From positions 1 through 64,000 of the forward strand of contig NZ_JAFMPY010000022.1 of NCBI RefSeq assembly GCF_017353515.1: a stretch of DNA of 64,000 nucleotides, written 5' to 3'. A program made the position numbers and the translations under genes. Shown piece after piece: positions 9,586 through 18,044 of this stretch. This DNA comes from Jiella sonneratiae (GTDB lineage Bacteria; Pseudomonadota; Alphaproteobacteria; Rhizobiales; Rhizobiaceae). Within the stretch, counting starts at the first letter, position 1, and each line of letters starts with the position of its first letter. The notes under the pieces were generated by a model, which made no database searches, was not told the DNA's origin, and saw only the letters and a list, made by a program, of their open reading frames with translations.

Positions 9586-9630
9586 GGATCGCGTCTCCTA
9601 GGTGGTGCGATTTCGCGCAGCAAGCCAGAG

Positions 9631-9651
9631 TTGTTTAACAAAGTCAAACAA
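9631..9651 (-). promoter_or_regulatory. AT-rich inverted repeat upstream of tssB
   Basis: In the tssA-tssB gap the bases TTGTTT and AAACAA form a perfect 6-bp inverted repeat with a 9-base centre, in a stretch much richer in A and T than its surroundings. On the operon strand it includes TTGACT, a -35-like hexamer, but no good -10 lies 17 bases on. It is a candidate operator or internal promoter for tssB-C-hcp; evidence is only the composition and symmetry. Confidence 0.35.
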
Positions 9652-9692
9652 AACCTTTGCGAGAGTTTCTGCCCGCCGCGGCTGGCCGCTCA

Positions 9693-11042
9693 TCACCGGT
9701 TTTCCTGCCGCAGCGACGGAAACAGCTGGGGAAGCAGCGCCAGAAAATCCCGGCCGACGAGGCTGCGGGCGCGGGCGAGCAGCAGCGGCACCGGGCTCGA
9801 CGGTTCGCTCTTGTGGAAATACGCCTCGACGCTGGCGACCAGCGCAGTCGCCGCTTCGCGGGTCGACGCGGCGAAGGTGGTCTCCGCGGGCCGGGACGGC
9901 GGATCCTGCGACGATGCCGGGGACGCTCCGCAGGCGCCGGGCTGAAGCGCGGCCTCGCCGAGGCTGGCGAGCCGGCCGAGGTCGAGCGCGAAGCCGGCCG
10001 GCCCGCCGACGTCCAGCGAGGCGGAGACGGCGAGGTTCGGCGCCAGAACCTGCAACGCCTCGACCAGCGGCCGGCCGATCAGCGTGCGGGCCTGATGGAT
10101 CAGGAGAAGGGCCGGCGAGGAGGGTTCGACGCCGGCGAAATAGGCCTCCGCCGCCACGAGGGCCTCTGCGGCCTGACGGTGGTCGGCGATCGGGACCGTC
10201 GCGATCGCCGCGGCCGGCCGGAGCGCCGGATCCGGTGCGGCAATCCGTTCGGGGGCGGCCGGGTCGGTGTCCGAAGCGGCGCCGGCGGAAGGGGCGCTGC
10301 CCCGCGCCTCGTCGATCAGCGCGAGGATCCGCGCGACCGTCGCGAGAAAGGTCTTCATCTGCGGGGCAGCGCCGGCTTCGCCGTTCTCCGCGAAGGCCGC
10401 CCGCACCGCCCCGAAGGCGTCACGGGTCGCGGCGAGGGCGCCTCGCGCCGCGTCGACGGCGGCGGCGTTCGCGGCATCGGCCAAAGCGGAGCGGATGGTC
10501 GCTTCGTCCGGTGTGCGCTCGCCTTCCGGTCCGGCGGCCTCGCCGGTGGCGACGAGGAAGTCGCGGAAGCGGATGGCCCCGGCCCGCCGATCGCGGAGGA
10601 GCGGCACGAACTGCAGCGGGATCGATCCGGAAACCGGCGGCTCGAAACTTTCGAACTCGCCGCGGCGCTGCGCGACGTCGCGCGGGTGGGCGCTTCCCCA
10701 GCGCGTCGCGAGAAGTTCGGCGGAAAGGCCGATCGCCCCGGCGAGGCCCGGCAGGTCGCCGGCGAGGAGGCGCAGCCGGGCGTCGATCAGGAGAAAGCGC
10801 AGATCCCGCGAACGTTCGAGCAGGCGCGCGAGGGTCTTCGCCTCCTCCGCCGGCCGGATGTCGCGCGGCTCGAAGGGCTGGCCGTCCTCGCGCATCAGAC
10901 GGCCGCCCGCCATGCGGACGGGAAGGAGGCCCTCCAGCCGGTCGCGGAACGTCAGGAAGCCGGCGTCGTCCGCCGCGACCAGGTCGGGGCCGCAGGGCGC
11001 TTCGTCGGACAGCGGCTGCAGGATCAGGGTGCGATCGGCCAT
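9693..11042 (-). CDS. tssA: T6SS assembly protein TssA (ImpA_N domain)
   Basis: TssA proteins cap the growing sheath or organise the baseplate during assembly. The 449-residue product has an ImpA_N domain at residues 8-150 (PLSDEAPCGPDLVAADDAGF; LLIDARLRLL; LPLQF-like IPLQFVPLL). An Ala-rich helical middle follows. The C-terminal family motif, EAYF-x4-EPSSP-x4-L, occurs twice, at residues 289-336 and 395-442, about half identical. Most TssA proteins I recall of this type end in one such copy. It begins the sheath genes, 39 bases after the OmpA-domain gene. Confidence 0.9.
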   Translation of the reverse strand: MADRTLILQPLSDEAPCGPDLVAADDAGFLTFRDRLEGLLPVRMAGGRLMREDGQPFEPRDIRPAEEAKTLARLLERSRDLRFLLIDARLRLLAGDLPGLAGAIGLSAELLATRWGSAHPRDVAQRRGEFESFEPPVSGSIPLQFVPLLRDRRAGAIRFRDFLVATGEAAGPEGERTPDEATIRSALADAANAAAVDAARGALAATRDAFGAVRAAFAENGEAGAAPQMKTFLATVARILALIDEARGSAPSAGAASDTDPAAPERIAAPDPALRPAAAIATVPIADHRQAAEALVAAEAYFAGVEPSSPALLLIHQARTLIGRPLVEALQVLAPNLAVSASLDVGGPAGFALDLGRLASLGEAALQPGACGASPASSQDPPSRPAETTFAASTREAATALVASVEAYFHKSEPSSPVPLLLARARSLVGRDFLALLPQLFPSLRQENR

Positions 11043-11081
11043 GGCTCAGCCCGAGGCGGCGTCGACGATGCCCGCCCGCCG

Positions 11082-11648
11082 CTACTGCACGCTGACGCGC
11101 ATCTCGACCCGGCGGTTGACGGGATCGTAGGGATCGGAAACCCGCGGCACCCGCTCGCCGAGGCCGGCCGCCTCGATCTTGGCGGGATCGATGCCGAGTG
11201 CGAGGAGATAGGCCCGCACCGATTCGGCGCGCCGTCGCGACAGTTCCTCGTTGTACCAGTCGGTGCCGCGGGCGTCGGTGTGGCCCTCGACGACGAAGCG
11301 CATGGCGCTGAGCCGCCGGTCCGCCAGAGCCGCGGCCATCTCCCGCAGGTTGTCGCGCGCGGCAAGGCTCAGCGTCGCCGAATCGAGATCGAAGTTGATC
11401 AGCATGTCGAAACCCTTCGGCCGCGCCTTCGCCCGGCACTCGGATTCGAGGCCGACGCAGATGCCGCGGGTGTTGGCGAAGCGCATCGAGCGGGTCTTGC
11501 CGAGGGCGGGCCCGTCCCCGGCGGATTTGGCGAAGAAGTCGACGACCTCGCGGCGGTCATAGGCCGGATCGGCGGCCGCAGAACCCGCTGCTGCAAGGAC
11601 GATCGCCGCGACCAGAAGGCTGGTTGCCCGGAGCCAACGGAACGTCAT
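11082..11648 (-). CDS. OmpA-domain protein, first gene of the T6SS operon
   Basis: Predicted exported protein of 188 residues: a signal peptide (LRATSLLVAAIVLAAAGSAAA, cleavage after about residue 26), a short linker, then an OmpA/MotB-type peptidoglycan-binding domain with FDLDSATLS, VEGHTDARGTDWYNEELS and the closing NRRVEMRVS. OmpA-type domains in T6SS clusters anchor the machine to peptidoglycan, either fused to TssL or as a separate TagL/TagN-like protein; a periplasmic anchoring role is inferred. Its ATG follows a GGAGGGGG ribosome-binding site. It is transcribed first, from the duplicated promoter region immediately upstream. Confidence 0.85.
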   Translation of the reverse strand: MTFRWLRATSLLVAAIVLAAAGSAAADPAYDRREVVDFFAKSAGDGPALGKTRSMRFANTRGICVGLESECRAKARPKGFDMLINFDLDSATLSLAARDNLREMAAALADRRLSAMRFVVEGHTDARGTDWYNEELSRRRAESVRAYLLALGIDPAKIEAAGLGERVPRVSDPYDPVNRRVEMRVSVQ

Positions 11649-11683
11649 GACACCCCCTCCGTCGATGACGGAATTGCTCGGAA

Positions 11684-11723
11684 AGATTGCAGCAATCTAA
11701 TTCGACGCAATCAAAGGTGTCAA
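11684..11723 (-). promoter_or_regulatory. Proximal T6SS promoter with palindrome over the -10
   Basis: On the minus strand, TTGACA (11718-11723) is separated by exactly 17 bases from TTAGAT (11695-11700), a strong sigma70-like match. The palindrome AGATTGC-T-GCAATCT (11684-11698) overlaps the -10 and start region, a usual place for a repressor operator. The OmpA-domain gene starts about 47 bases downstream of the -10. Sequence match only. Confidence 0.7.
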
Positions 11724-11921
11724 CGACGGCGACGCCTGCAACCGCGCGGTCGAGCCGCTGCGGCAGGCGTGATCCGGCCGGCTGCCGGGGATAGGAGAGG
11801 GGAAACGAGACGCTGCCGGGCAGTTCGACCGTCCCGGCGCTCTCGTCAGGCCTGGCGCGGCCCGAGTTCGGCGTAGGCCGGGAACGTCTCCCCCCTCCGT
11901 CGATGACGGAATTGCTCGGAA

Positions 11922-11961
11922 AGATTGCAGCAATCTAATTCGACGCAATCAAAGGTGTCAA
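11922..11961 (-). promoter_or_regulatory. Distal, duplicated copy of the T6SS promoter and palindrome
   Basis: Identical copy of the proximal promoter, displaced by 238 bases: TTGACA at 11956-11961, TTAGAT at 11933-11938, and the same 7-bp-arm palindrome at 11922-11936. None of the five differences between the duplicate units falls in these elements, so both should be equally functional, giving two tandem promoters and two operator sites. Confidence 0.65.
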
Positions 11962-12083
11962 CGACGGCGACGCCTGCAACCGAGCGGTCGAGCCGCTGCG
12001 GCAGGCGTGGTCCGGCCGGCTGCCGGGGATAGCAGAGGGGAAACGAGACGCTGCCGGGCAGTTCGACCGGCCCGGCGCTCCCG

Positions 12084-12683
12084 TCAGGCCTGGCGCGGCC
12101 CGAGTTCGGCGTAGGCCGGGAACGTCTCGGCGAAGCTTTGCAGCCACGCCGCCAGAGCCGGGCGCTCGGCCTCGAGTTTGCCGGCGAAGCGGAAGGACAT
12201 CCAGCCGAGCAGCCCGGCGACGGCGAAATGCGCCGTCGTCGGTCCCTCGGGAAGATCTTCGATCTGGCCCTCGAGCACTTCCAGCCCGCGGTCCGCCTTG
12301 CGCATCTGCTTGTCGACCCAGGGCTGGTGCCGCCTGTCGGCGGGCCTGTAGCGCTCCTCGTAGAGGACGAGGATCAGCGCGTCGCCGATCCCGTCGGCGG
12401 TCGCTTCCGCGAGCTTGACCTTCGTCCAGTCCTCGAGGGTCTGGGGCACCAGCTGGCCGCCGGTCAGCTTGTCGAAATAATCGCAGATCGTCCTTGAATC
12501 GTAGAGCGCCGTGCCGTCGTCGAGGACCACGGCCGGGATCTTGCCGAGCGGGTTGCTGGCGAGGAGATCGGCCGGCTCGGCCTTGGTGTCGGTGTCGACG
12601 CTCTCGAGTTCGAGGCCGCAATGGCTCGCGGCCATGCGGACCTTCGCCGCGAAGGGGGAGGCGGGCGAATAGAAGATGCGCAT
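12084..12683 (-). CDS. Glutathione S-transferase family protein
   Basis: Cytosolic GST-fold enzyme, 199 residues. The N-terminal thioredoxin-like domain begins MRIFYSPASPFAAKVRMAA, has NPLGKIPAVVLDDG with the cis-proline loop and SRTICDYFD for glutathione contact; the helical C-domain follows to about residue 195. The substrate cannot be read from sequence. The ATG at 12683 fits the fold; upstream frame extension overlaps the next gene. Its last 15 codons are part of the 238-bp tandem duplication and occur again, detached, just downstream. Confidence 0.88.
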   Translation of the reverse strand: MRIFYSPASPFAAKVRMAASHCGLELESVDTDTKAEPADLLASNPLGKIPAVVLDDGTALYDSRTICDYFDKLTGGQLVPQTLEDWTKVKLAEATADGIGDALILVLYEERYRPADRRHQPWVDKQMRKADRGLEVLEGQIEDLPEGPTTAHFAVAGLLGWMSFRFAGKLEAERPALAAWLQSFAETFPAYAELGPRQA

Positions 12684-12705
12684 CGAGGCGATCCCGGCTG
12701 GAGGG

Positions 12706-13257
12706 TCAGTATTTCGAGACGTAGCCGGGGTAGGAACCCGTCGCCGCATCGGGCGGATAGCGGCGCAGCGACTGGCAGTTGGCGCCATAGACGTGCCACT
12801 CGTCGAGCCCGAGGACGCAGCCCTCGGCCTTCCACGCCTTCACCGGCGAGAACAGGCCGAGATAGTCGCCGGCGGCGGCGTATCCCATCGGATATTCGAC
12901 GACGTAGTAGACCGTGCGCCACTTCTGGTCGGAGATCAGCGCCTTGGCCTGGCAGTAGCGTCGTTCGATCGGGTTCGGCGCCGGATAGGGATCGTCGAGG
13001 AGCTGCGGCTGGTAAGCCTTTTCGAACATGCCGCGGAATTCGAGGATCGACAGTTCGGCTTCGAGCATGCGCGGCGCGCCGTATTCGAACTGGTCCTCGA
13101 CCTCGCCGAGAACCGCCGGATCGTCGCAGGCCGGAACCTTCGCGGGGATCGTCTCGGTGCGGTAGCTCTCCATGACGTCCGCGGCGCCGGCGGGTTGCGA
13201 GGCGAGGGCGGCGGAGGCGGCGCCAAGGGTCAGGACGATGGCCGAAAGCCGGTTCAT
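12706..13257 (-). CDS. Secreted protein of unknown function
   Basis: A 183-residue product with a clear signal peptide (MNRLSAIVLTLGAASAALAS, cleavage near residue 27 after AGA). The mature part is aromatic and acidic, with two or more cysteines (CDDPAVLG, RRYCQAKALI, GCVLGLDEW, GANCQSL) that could form disulphides in the periplasm, and the block WRTVYYVVEYPMGYAAAGDY. I do not recognise the family. It precedes the GST gene by 22 bases and could be cotranscribed. Confidence 0.75.
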   Translation of the reverse strand: MNRLSAIVLTLGAASAALASQPAGAADVMESYRTETIPAKVPACDDPAVLGEVEDQFEYGAPRMLEAELSILEFRGMFEKAYQPQLLDDPYPAPNPIERRYCQAKALISDQKWRTVYYVVEYPMGYAAAGDYLGLFSPVKAWKAEGCVLGLDEWHVYGANCQSLRRYPPDAATGSYPGYVSKY

Positions 13258-13327
13258 GGTGGCAAACTCCCGCACAACCAGATCACTCTTCGCGGCGACG
13301 CTAGCACCATTCGCCATCGCTTTGATG

Positions 13328-14173
13328 TCACGATGCCTTGCCGGGCCATTCTTTGACGGTGGTTGTTGCCCTGTTGCCGCGCCCGAGGACAGGCGCGAGC
13401 AGCGACAGGATCGCTTCCGCCTCTTCTGCGAAGACATAGGGCGGGTTGACCACGGCGAGCCCGCTGCCGACGAGGGTTTCGGCCGGCGTCGGCGGCTCGC
13501 GCAGGAATTCGGCGACGACGAGATCGCCGGGTGCGAGCGCCCGCAGACGCTCCTTCAAGGCCTCCACCATGGCGGCGCGCTTGACCGGATACCAGACGGC
13601 GAAGACGCCGCCGCGCCAGCGCGCCAGAGCCTTTTCGAGGGCGTCGCCGATGTCGTCCACCTCGCCCGGCTTCTCGAAGGGCGGGTCGACGAGGACGAGG
13701 CCGCGTTTTTCCTTCGGCGGCACGTGGGCGCCGAGCGCCAGCCAGCCGTCGAGGGCGATCGCCTTGACGGCCGGGTCGCCGGCGAAGAGGGCTTTGAGCT
13801 GCGCGGCGTCCTCGGGATGGAGTTCGTAGGCCGACAGCCGGTCCTGCGGCCGCAGCAGCTGCCGGGCGATCAGCGGCGAGCCGGGATAGCGGCGCTCGGA
13901 GAACTCGGCTGCGACGATCGACCAGTAGTCGCGAAACAGCGGGTGTTCACGGATCCTTTCGCCGGCCGAAGCCAGCGCCGATATGCCCGCGGCGTGCTCC
14001 ATCGTGCGCGTGGCGGCCTCGCCCGCCAGGTCGTAGAGACCCGGCCCGGCATGGGTGTCGTAGATGCGGATCGCGCCGTCCTTGCGCTGCAGGTAGCGCA
14101 CCAGCCGGCAGAACAGCGCGTGCTTGACGACGTCGGCGAAATTGCCGGCATGGAAGGCGTGGCGGTAGTTCAT
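13328..14173 (-). CDS. rlmJ: 23S rRNA (adenine2030-N6)-methyltransferase RlmJ
   Basis: SAM-dependent methyltransferase that modifies A2030 of 23S rRNA (YhiR family), 281 residues. The N-terminus MNYRHAFHAGNFADVVKHA is a family signature; YDTHAGPGLYDL is the SAM-binding loop and VLVDPPFEKPGE is the catalytic D-P-P-F motif of N6-adenine methyltransferases. Start ATG chosen on the family N-terminus. It is monocistronic or first of a minus-strand group with the secreted protein downstream. Confidence 0.94.
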   Translation of the reverse strand: MNYRHAFHAGNFADVVKHALFCRLVRYLQRKDGAIRIYDTHAGPGLYDLAGEAATRTMEHAAGISALASAGERIREHPLFRDYWSIVAAEFSERRYPGSPLIARQLLRPQDRLSAYELHPEDAAQLKALFAGDPAVKAIALDGWLALGAHVPPKEKRGLVLVDPPFEKPGEVDDIGDALEKALARWRGGVFAVWYPVKRAAMVEALKERLRALAPGDLVVAEFLREPPTPAETLVGSGLAVVNPPYVFAEEAEAILSLLAPVLGRGNRATTTVKEWPGKAS

Positions 14174-14388
14174 GCGGCGGCCGGTCCGGGCGAGGCGGCA
14201 GGAAGCCGGCCCGGCCCGCGATGCCGGGTCCGCGCGACCGGCGCCCGCGACCGGTCCGATCGTCGCCTGGAAACGAACGCTACGTTCATGGCGCTGTTCG
14301 GCCTGTTGCGCTGCACCACATTGAGGCACCGACATTGAAGTTCCGCGGCGCCGCATGCCGGCCCGCCTCGCGAAGGACATCCGCTACC

Positions 14389-15495
14389 ATGAAGCACGAG
14401 CATCTCCTACAGCCCTACGACCTCGGACCGATCGCGCTGAAGAACCGCATCGTCATGGCGCCGCTGACCCGCAGCCGCGCGACCAGCGACGGCGTGCCGA
14501 AGGACATCCACGTCGAATATTATCGCCAGCGCGCCTCGGCCGGGCTGATCGTCAGCGAGGCGACCAACATCTCGCCGGAGGGCCGCGGCTACGCCTGGAC
14601 GCCGGGCATCTTCAACGACGAACAGGTCGCGGCCTGGAAGAAGGTGACGCAGGCCGTCCACGGCGAGGGCGGCAAGATCGTGCTGCAGCTCTGGCATGTC
14701 GGCCGCGTCTCGCATCCGGACCTGCAGCCGGGCGGCGCCCTGCCGGTCGCCCCCTCGGCGATCGCGCCCGCGATGAAGGCCTTCACCGAGGGCGGCATGA
14801 AGGACGCGGTGGCGCCGCGGGCGCTCGAAGCGAGCGAACTGCCGCGGGTCGTCGCCGACTACGCCAAGGCGACGGAGAACGCCAAGGCGGCCGGCTTCGA
14901 CGGGGTCGAGATCCACTCGGCGAACGGCTATCTGCTCGACCAGTTCCTGCGCGACGGCGCCAACCGGCGTACCGACGAATTCGGCGGGTCGGTGGAAAAT
15001 CGCCTCAAGTTCCCGCTGATGGTCGTCGACGCCGTGTCGAAGGTCTTCGGGCCGGAGCGGACCGGCATCCGCATCTCGCCGGTGTCGCCGGCGAACGACC
15101 TGAAGGACAGCGATCCGGCGTCGGTCTTCACGGCCTATGTCGAGGCGCTTTCGGCCCGCAAACTGGCCTATCTCCACGTCGTCGAGGGCGCGACCCGCGG
15201 CGACCGCGACCCGCACGCCTTCAAGGCCTGGTCGCTGCGCCGGCATTTCGACGGCACCTATATGGGCAACAACAACTATACGCCCGATCTCGCGGAGGAG
15301 CGGCTTGCGGCGGGCGACATCGATCTCGCCTGCTTCGGCCGGCCGTTCATCTCGAACCCCGACCTCGTCGAGCGCATCCGGCTCGGCGCGCCGCTCGCCG
15401 AGTGGGACGAGGCGACCTTCTACGGCGGCGCCGAAGCCGGCTACACCGATTACCCGGCGCTGACGGAAGAAGAGCGCCGGCGCTACGCCGCCTGA
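14389..15495 (+). CDS. Old Yellow Enzyme family alkene/ene reductase
   Basis: FMN-dependent NAD(P)H oxidoreductase that reduces activated alkenes, nitro esters or N-ethylmaleimide-like electrophiles (NemA/XenA group). The 368-residue TIM barrel has KNRIVMAPLTRSRA near the FMN site, LQLWHVGRVSHP, substrate-binding His176 and Asn179 in EIHSANGYLLDQFLRDG with the proton-donor Tyr181, and LACFGRPFISNPDL at the phosphate end. A GST gene nearby on the other strand also fits electrophile defence, but the two are not in one operon. The ATG at 14389 matches the family N-terminus. Confidence 0.93.
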   Translation: MKHEHLLQPYDLGPIALKNRIVMAPLTRSRATSDGVPKDIHVEYYRQRASAGLIVSEATNISPEGRGYAWTPGIFNDEQVAAWKKVTQAVHGEGGKIVLQLWHVGRVSHPDLQPGGALPVAPSAIAPAMKAFTEGGMKDAVAPRALEASELPRVVADYAKATENAKAAGFDGVEIHSANGYLLDQFLRDGANRRTDEFGGSVENRLKFPLMVVDAVSKVFGPERTGIRISPVSPANDLKDSDPASVFTAYVEALSARKLAYLHVVEGATRGDRDPHAFKAWSLRRHFDGTYMGNNNYTPDLAEERLAAGDIDLACFGRPFISNPDLVERIRLGAPLAEWDEATFYGGAEAGYTDYPALTEEERRRYAA

Positions 15496-15504
15496 GCGGC
15501 CGGT

Positions 15505-15545
15505 CCCCGCGCGGCCGGTGCGATCCGGCTCGCGCGGGGTCTTTC
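15505..15545 (+). terminator. Terminator after the ene reductase
   Basis: Stem of 9 bp, CCCCGCGCG (15505-15513) with CGCGCGGGG (15531-15539), extended inside by GCCGG/CCGGC, followed by TCTTTC. It lies between converging genes and may also end the cysG transcript. Confidence 0.7.
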
Positions 15546-15611
15546 ATTCCTCGCATCGTGGAGCCAAACTGTCTCGATTGGCGGGAGGACGGGCAATGTC
15601 GCGTGACCGGC

Positions 15612-17159
15612 TCAAACGGCGAGCGCGGTCCGCCCGCCTTGTGCCCGATCGACCGCGTCCGCGTCCGAGGCTTCCGCCGCCTCGCCGAAGACGTTGCCGA
15701 CGCCGATGAGGATCGGCCGGTCGAGGCCGATCGCCTCGACGATCGCGGCGAGATCGGCGAGGTGGCCGGCGGCCCGCGTCTCGTCCTCGCGCGAGAGGTT
15801 CGCCGCGACGGCGACGGGCGTTCGCTCCGACAGGCCCTCGGCGATCAGCCGCGCGGCGATGCGGCCCGCCATGCGGCCGCCCATGTAGAAGATCGTGGTG
15901 GCGTTGGGTTTTGCCAGTGCCGGCCAGTCGACGTCCTCCGGCAGGCCGCCCTTCTTGGAATGCCCGGTGACGAAGCGCAGTTCCTGGGCGTGGTCGCGAT
16001 GGGTGAGCGAGACGTTGAAGGCGGCGGCGAGCGCCGAGGCGGCGGTGATGCCGGGGACGATCGCGACCGGGATGCCCTCGGCCTTCAGCTCCTTCAGCTC
16101 CTCGCCGGCGCGGCCGAACACCGAGACGTCGCCGGATTTCAGCCGCACGACCGACTTTCCGGCCTTGGCGAAGCGCACCATCAGGGCGTTGATGTCTTCC
16201 TGGCGGCAGCTCTCGCGGGCCGCCCGCTTGCCGACCAGCATCCGCTTGGCCTCGCGGCGCGCGAGTTCGAGGACGCCGTCCGAGACGAGGTCGTCGAACA
16301 GGATGACGTCGGCCGCCTGCAGGGCGCGCACCGCCTTCAAGGTCAGGAGTTCCGCCTCGCCGGGGCCGGCGCCGACCAGCGTCACCTTGCCGAGCCTCGC
16401 CCCGAGGGCCGGCTCCGGCGCCGCGGCGATCGCGTCGATCAGCCGGCTTGCGGCCGCCTCGTCGCCGGCTTCCGGCGCCCGGGTGAGGAAGGCGGCGTCG
16501 GTGAAGCGCTCCCAGAAGGTGCGGCGTTCCAGGCCCGGCGAGAGCTTCTCCATCGTCGCCTCGCGCAGCCTTGCGGCGAGCGCCGCCCAGCCGGCAAGGG
16601 CAGGCGGCAGCAGCGTCTCGATGCGCCGACGGATGGCCTGGCCGAGGATCGGCGCGGCACCGAAGGTCGAGATGCCGACGACGACCGGCGAGCGGTTGAC
16701 GATCGAGCCGAAGGCGAAGTCGCAGAAGGCCGGCTTGTCGACGACGTTGACCGGGATCGACGCCGCCCGCGCCGCACAGGCGAAAGCCTCGCCCTCGGCC
16801 TCGGACTCCGTGTCGAGGACGGCGAGGGCGAATCGCGGGGCGGTGCCGGTGAACAGGTCGAGCGACCAGGGCCGGTCGTGATGGCGGATGCGGCCGGGTG
16901 CGGGCGAATCGCTCGTGCCGATTTCGGCGACGAGCGCCGCCATCTCGGCGTCGCGTTCGGCGGCGGGGGCATAGAGCTCCACCCGCGCGCCCGCGGCCGC
17001 CAGAACCTCGGCCTTCCACGCCGCGGCCGCCGACCCGCCGGCCATCAGGACATGCCGCCCCTTCAGCGCGAAGAACACCGGCAGGACGGCGAGGTCGCCC
17101 ATCCGCTTGGGGCGGGCGGGGGTCGGCGTCCTGGCAGGCTGGGTCGGCGTCAGCGACAT
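15612..17159 (-). CDS. cysG: Siroheme synthase CysG (trifunctional)
   Basis: Makes siroheme from uroporphyrinogen III for sulfite/nitrite reductases. The 515-residue product has an N-terminal precorrin-2 dehydrogenase/ferrochelatase half with the NAD loop [15 protein letters not shown] (about 37-52) and [20 protein letters not shown], and a C-terminal uroporphyrinogen-III methyltransferase half with [19 protein letters not shown] (about 257-275) and [13 protein letters not shown]. The loop [12 protein letters not shown] replaces the more usual GDPFVFGRGGEE. The start is uncertain: ATGs at 17159, 17171 and 17180 are in frame; 17159 has AGAAGGA upstream. No sulfite reductase genes are adjacent. 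Confidence 0.93.
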   Translation of the reverse strand: MSLTPTQPARTPTPARPKRMGDLAVLPVFFALKGRHVLMAGGSAAAAWKAEVLAAAGARVELYAPAAERDAEMAALVAEIGTSDSPAPGRIRHHDRPWSLDLFTGTAPRFALAVLDTESEAEGEAFACAARAASIPVNVVDKPAFCDFAFGSIVNRSPVVVGISTFGAAPILGQAIRRRIETLLPPALAGWAALAARLREATMEKLSPGLERRTFWERFTDAAFLTRAPEAGDEAAASRLIDAIAAAPEPALGARLGKVTLVGAGPGEAELLTLKAVRALQAADVILFDDLVSDGVLELARREAKRMLVGKRAARESCRQEDINALMVRFAKAGKSVVRLKSGDVSVFGRAGEELKELKAEGIPVAIVPGITAASALAAAFNVSLTHRDHAQELRFVTGHSKKGGLPEDVDWPALAKPNATTIFYMGGRMAGRIAARLIAEGLSERTPVAVAANLSREDETRAAGHLADLAAIVEAIGLDRPILIGVGNVFGEAAEASDADAVDRAQGGRTALAV

Positions 17160-17386
17160 GGCGGCGGTCATCCTTCTCATCCCGCCAGCATAGATCGGAA
17201 GCGGCGGCGGCGACGAGGGTGCATTTTTCGCAATTGCGAAGGAAATGGCAAGTTTCTCCTCACATGCGCTCTCTGCATGCTTTGCGGGCGCCACCGCCAT
17301 GCCGGCTTGCGCCGCGGCGAGGCGCCACGCTACAGCATCCGCGCGACCGCACCGGTCAGAGCCGAGCGAGGAGAGGCCCGTCCCCC

Positions 17387-17896
17387 ATGCCCGTCGATCC
17401 CCAGACGCTGCCCTATCGTCCCTGCGTCGGCATCATGGTCCTCAACCCCGCCGGACTCGTCTGGGCCGGGCGGCGCTTGGTCGAGGAAAAGGGCGAAATG
17501 ACCGGCGCCGAGAAGCTCTGGCAGATGCCGCAGGGCGGCATCGACGAGGGCGAGGACGCGCTCGAGGCGGCGCGGCGCGAGCTCTGGGAAGAGACCGGCA
17601 TGAAGACCGTCTCCTATCTCGCCGAAACCCCCGGCTGGATCACCTACGACCTGCCGCCGCATCTCGTCGGCGTCGCCTTCAAGGGCCGCTATCGCGGCCA
17701 GAAGCAGCGCTGGTTCGCCTTCCGCTTCGAGGGCGAGGAGGCGGAGATCGCGATCGACCCGCCGCCCGGTGGCCATGACGCCGAATTCGACCGCTGGGCC
17801 TGGAAGACGATGGACGAGCTTCTGGAGGCCATCGTGCCGTTCAAGCGGGGCGTCTATGAGGAAGTGGTGAAGGCTTTCCGTCACCTTCAGAAGTGA
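17387..17896 (+). CDS. rppH: RNA 5'-pyrophosphohydrolase RppH
   Basis: Nudix hydrolase that converts 5'-triphosphate to 5'-monophosphate on mRNA and so triggers RNase E-dependent decay. At 169 residues it has the family length. [11 protein letters not shown] starts the fold, the Nudix box reads [17 protein letters not shown] followed by EETG, and [10 protein letters not shown] and [10 protein letters not shown] are RppH-specific. A GAGGAGAGG ribosome-binding site precedes the ATG. It stands alone between cysG and the arsR gene. Confidence 0.95.
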   Translation: MPVDPQTLPYRPCVGIMVLNPAGLVWAGRRLVEEKGEMTGAEKLWQMPQGGIDEGEDALEAARRELWEETGMKTVSYLAETPGWITYDLPPHLVGVAFKGRYRGQKQRWFAFRFEGEEAEIAIDPPPGGHDAEFDRWAWKTMDELLEAIVPFKRGVYEEVVKAFRHLQK

Positions 17897-18044
17897 CGCC
17901 GCCGCGTCGCGCCGCCCGGCTTCCGCGCGGGTCCATCAGCGATTTCGCCCGAATGTGCCGCCGTCACCCCCCCTGGCCGCGACAAGGCGCCGGTCAGAGG
18001 CTTGCCGCGAAAGCACGCGGTCGATCGCCGGTGCGCGGCCGCGA

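Larger units (their letters stand above)
11653..12128. repeat. 238-bp tandem duplication upstream of the T6SS operon
   Basis: Two head-to-tail copies, 11653-11890 and 11891-12128, differ at only five positions by direct alignment (233 of 238 identical, no gaps). Each copy holds the 3' end of the neighbouring GST gene (last 15 codons with stop), the intergenic space, the promoter and palindrome described separately, and the ribosome-binding site of the OmpA-domain gene. Copy 12128-11891 is the one joined to the intact GST gene; the other leaves an orphan GST tail at 11846-11890. Near identity suggests a recent event. Confidence 0.97.

Noticed and set aside
12621-13175. Other frames over the secreted protein and GST genes
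   Set aside because: Low-complexity Arg/Pro/Ala translations typical of GC-rich shadow frames.
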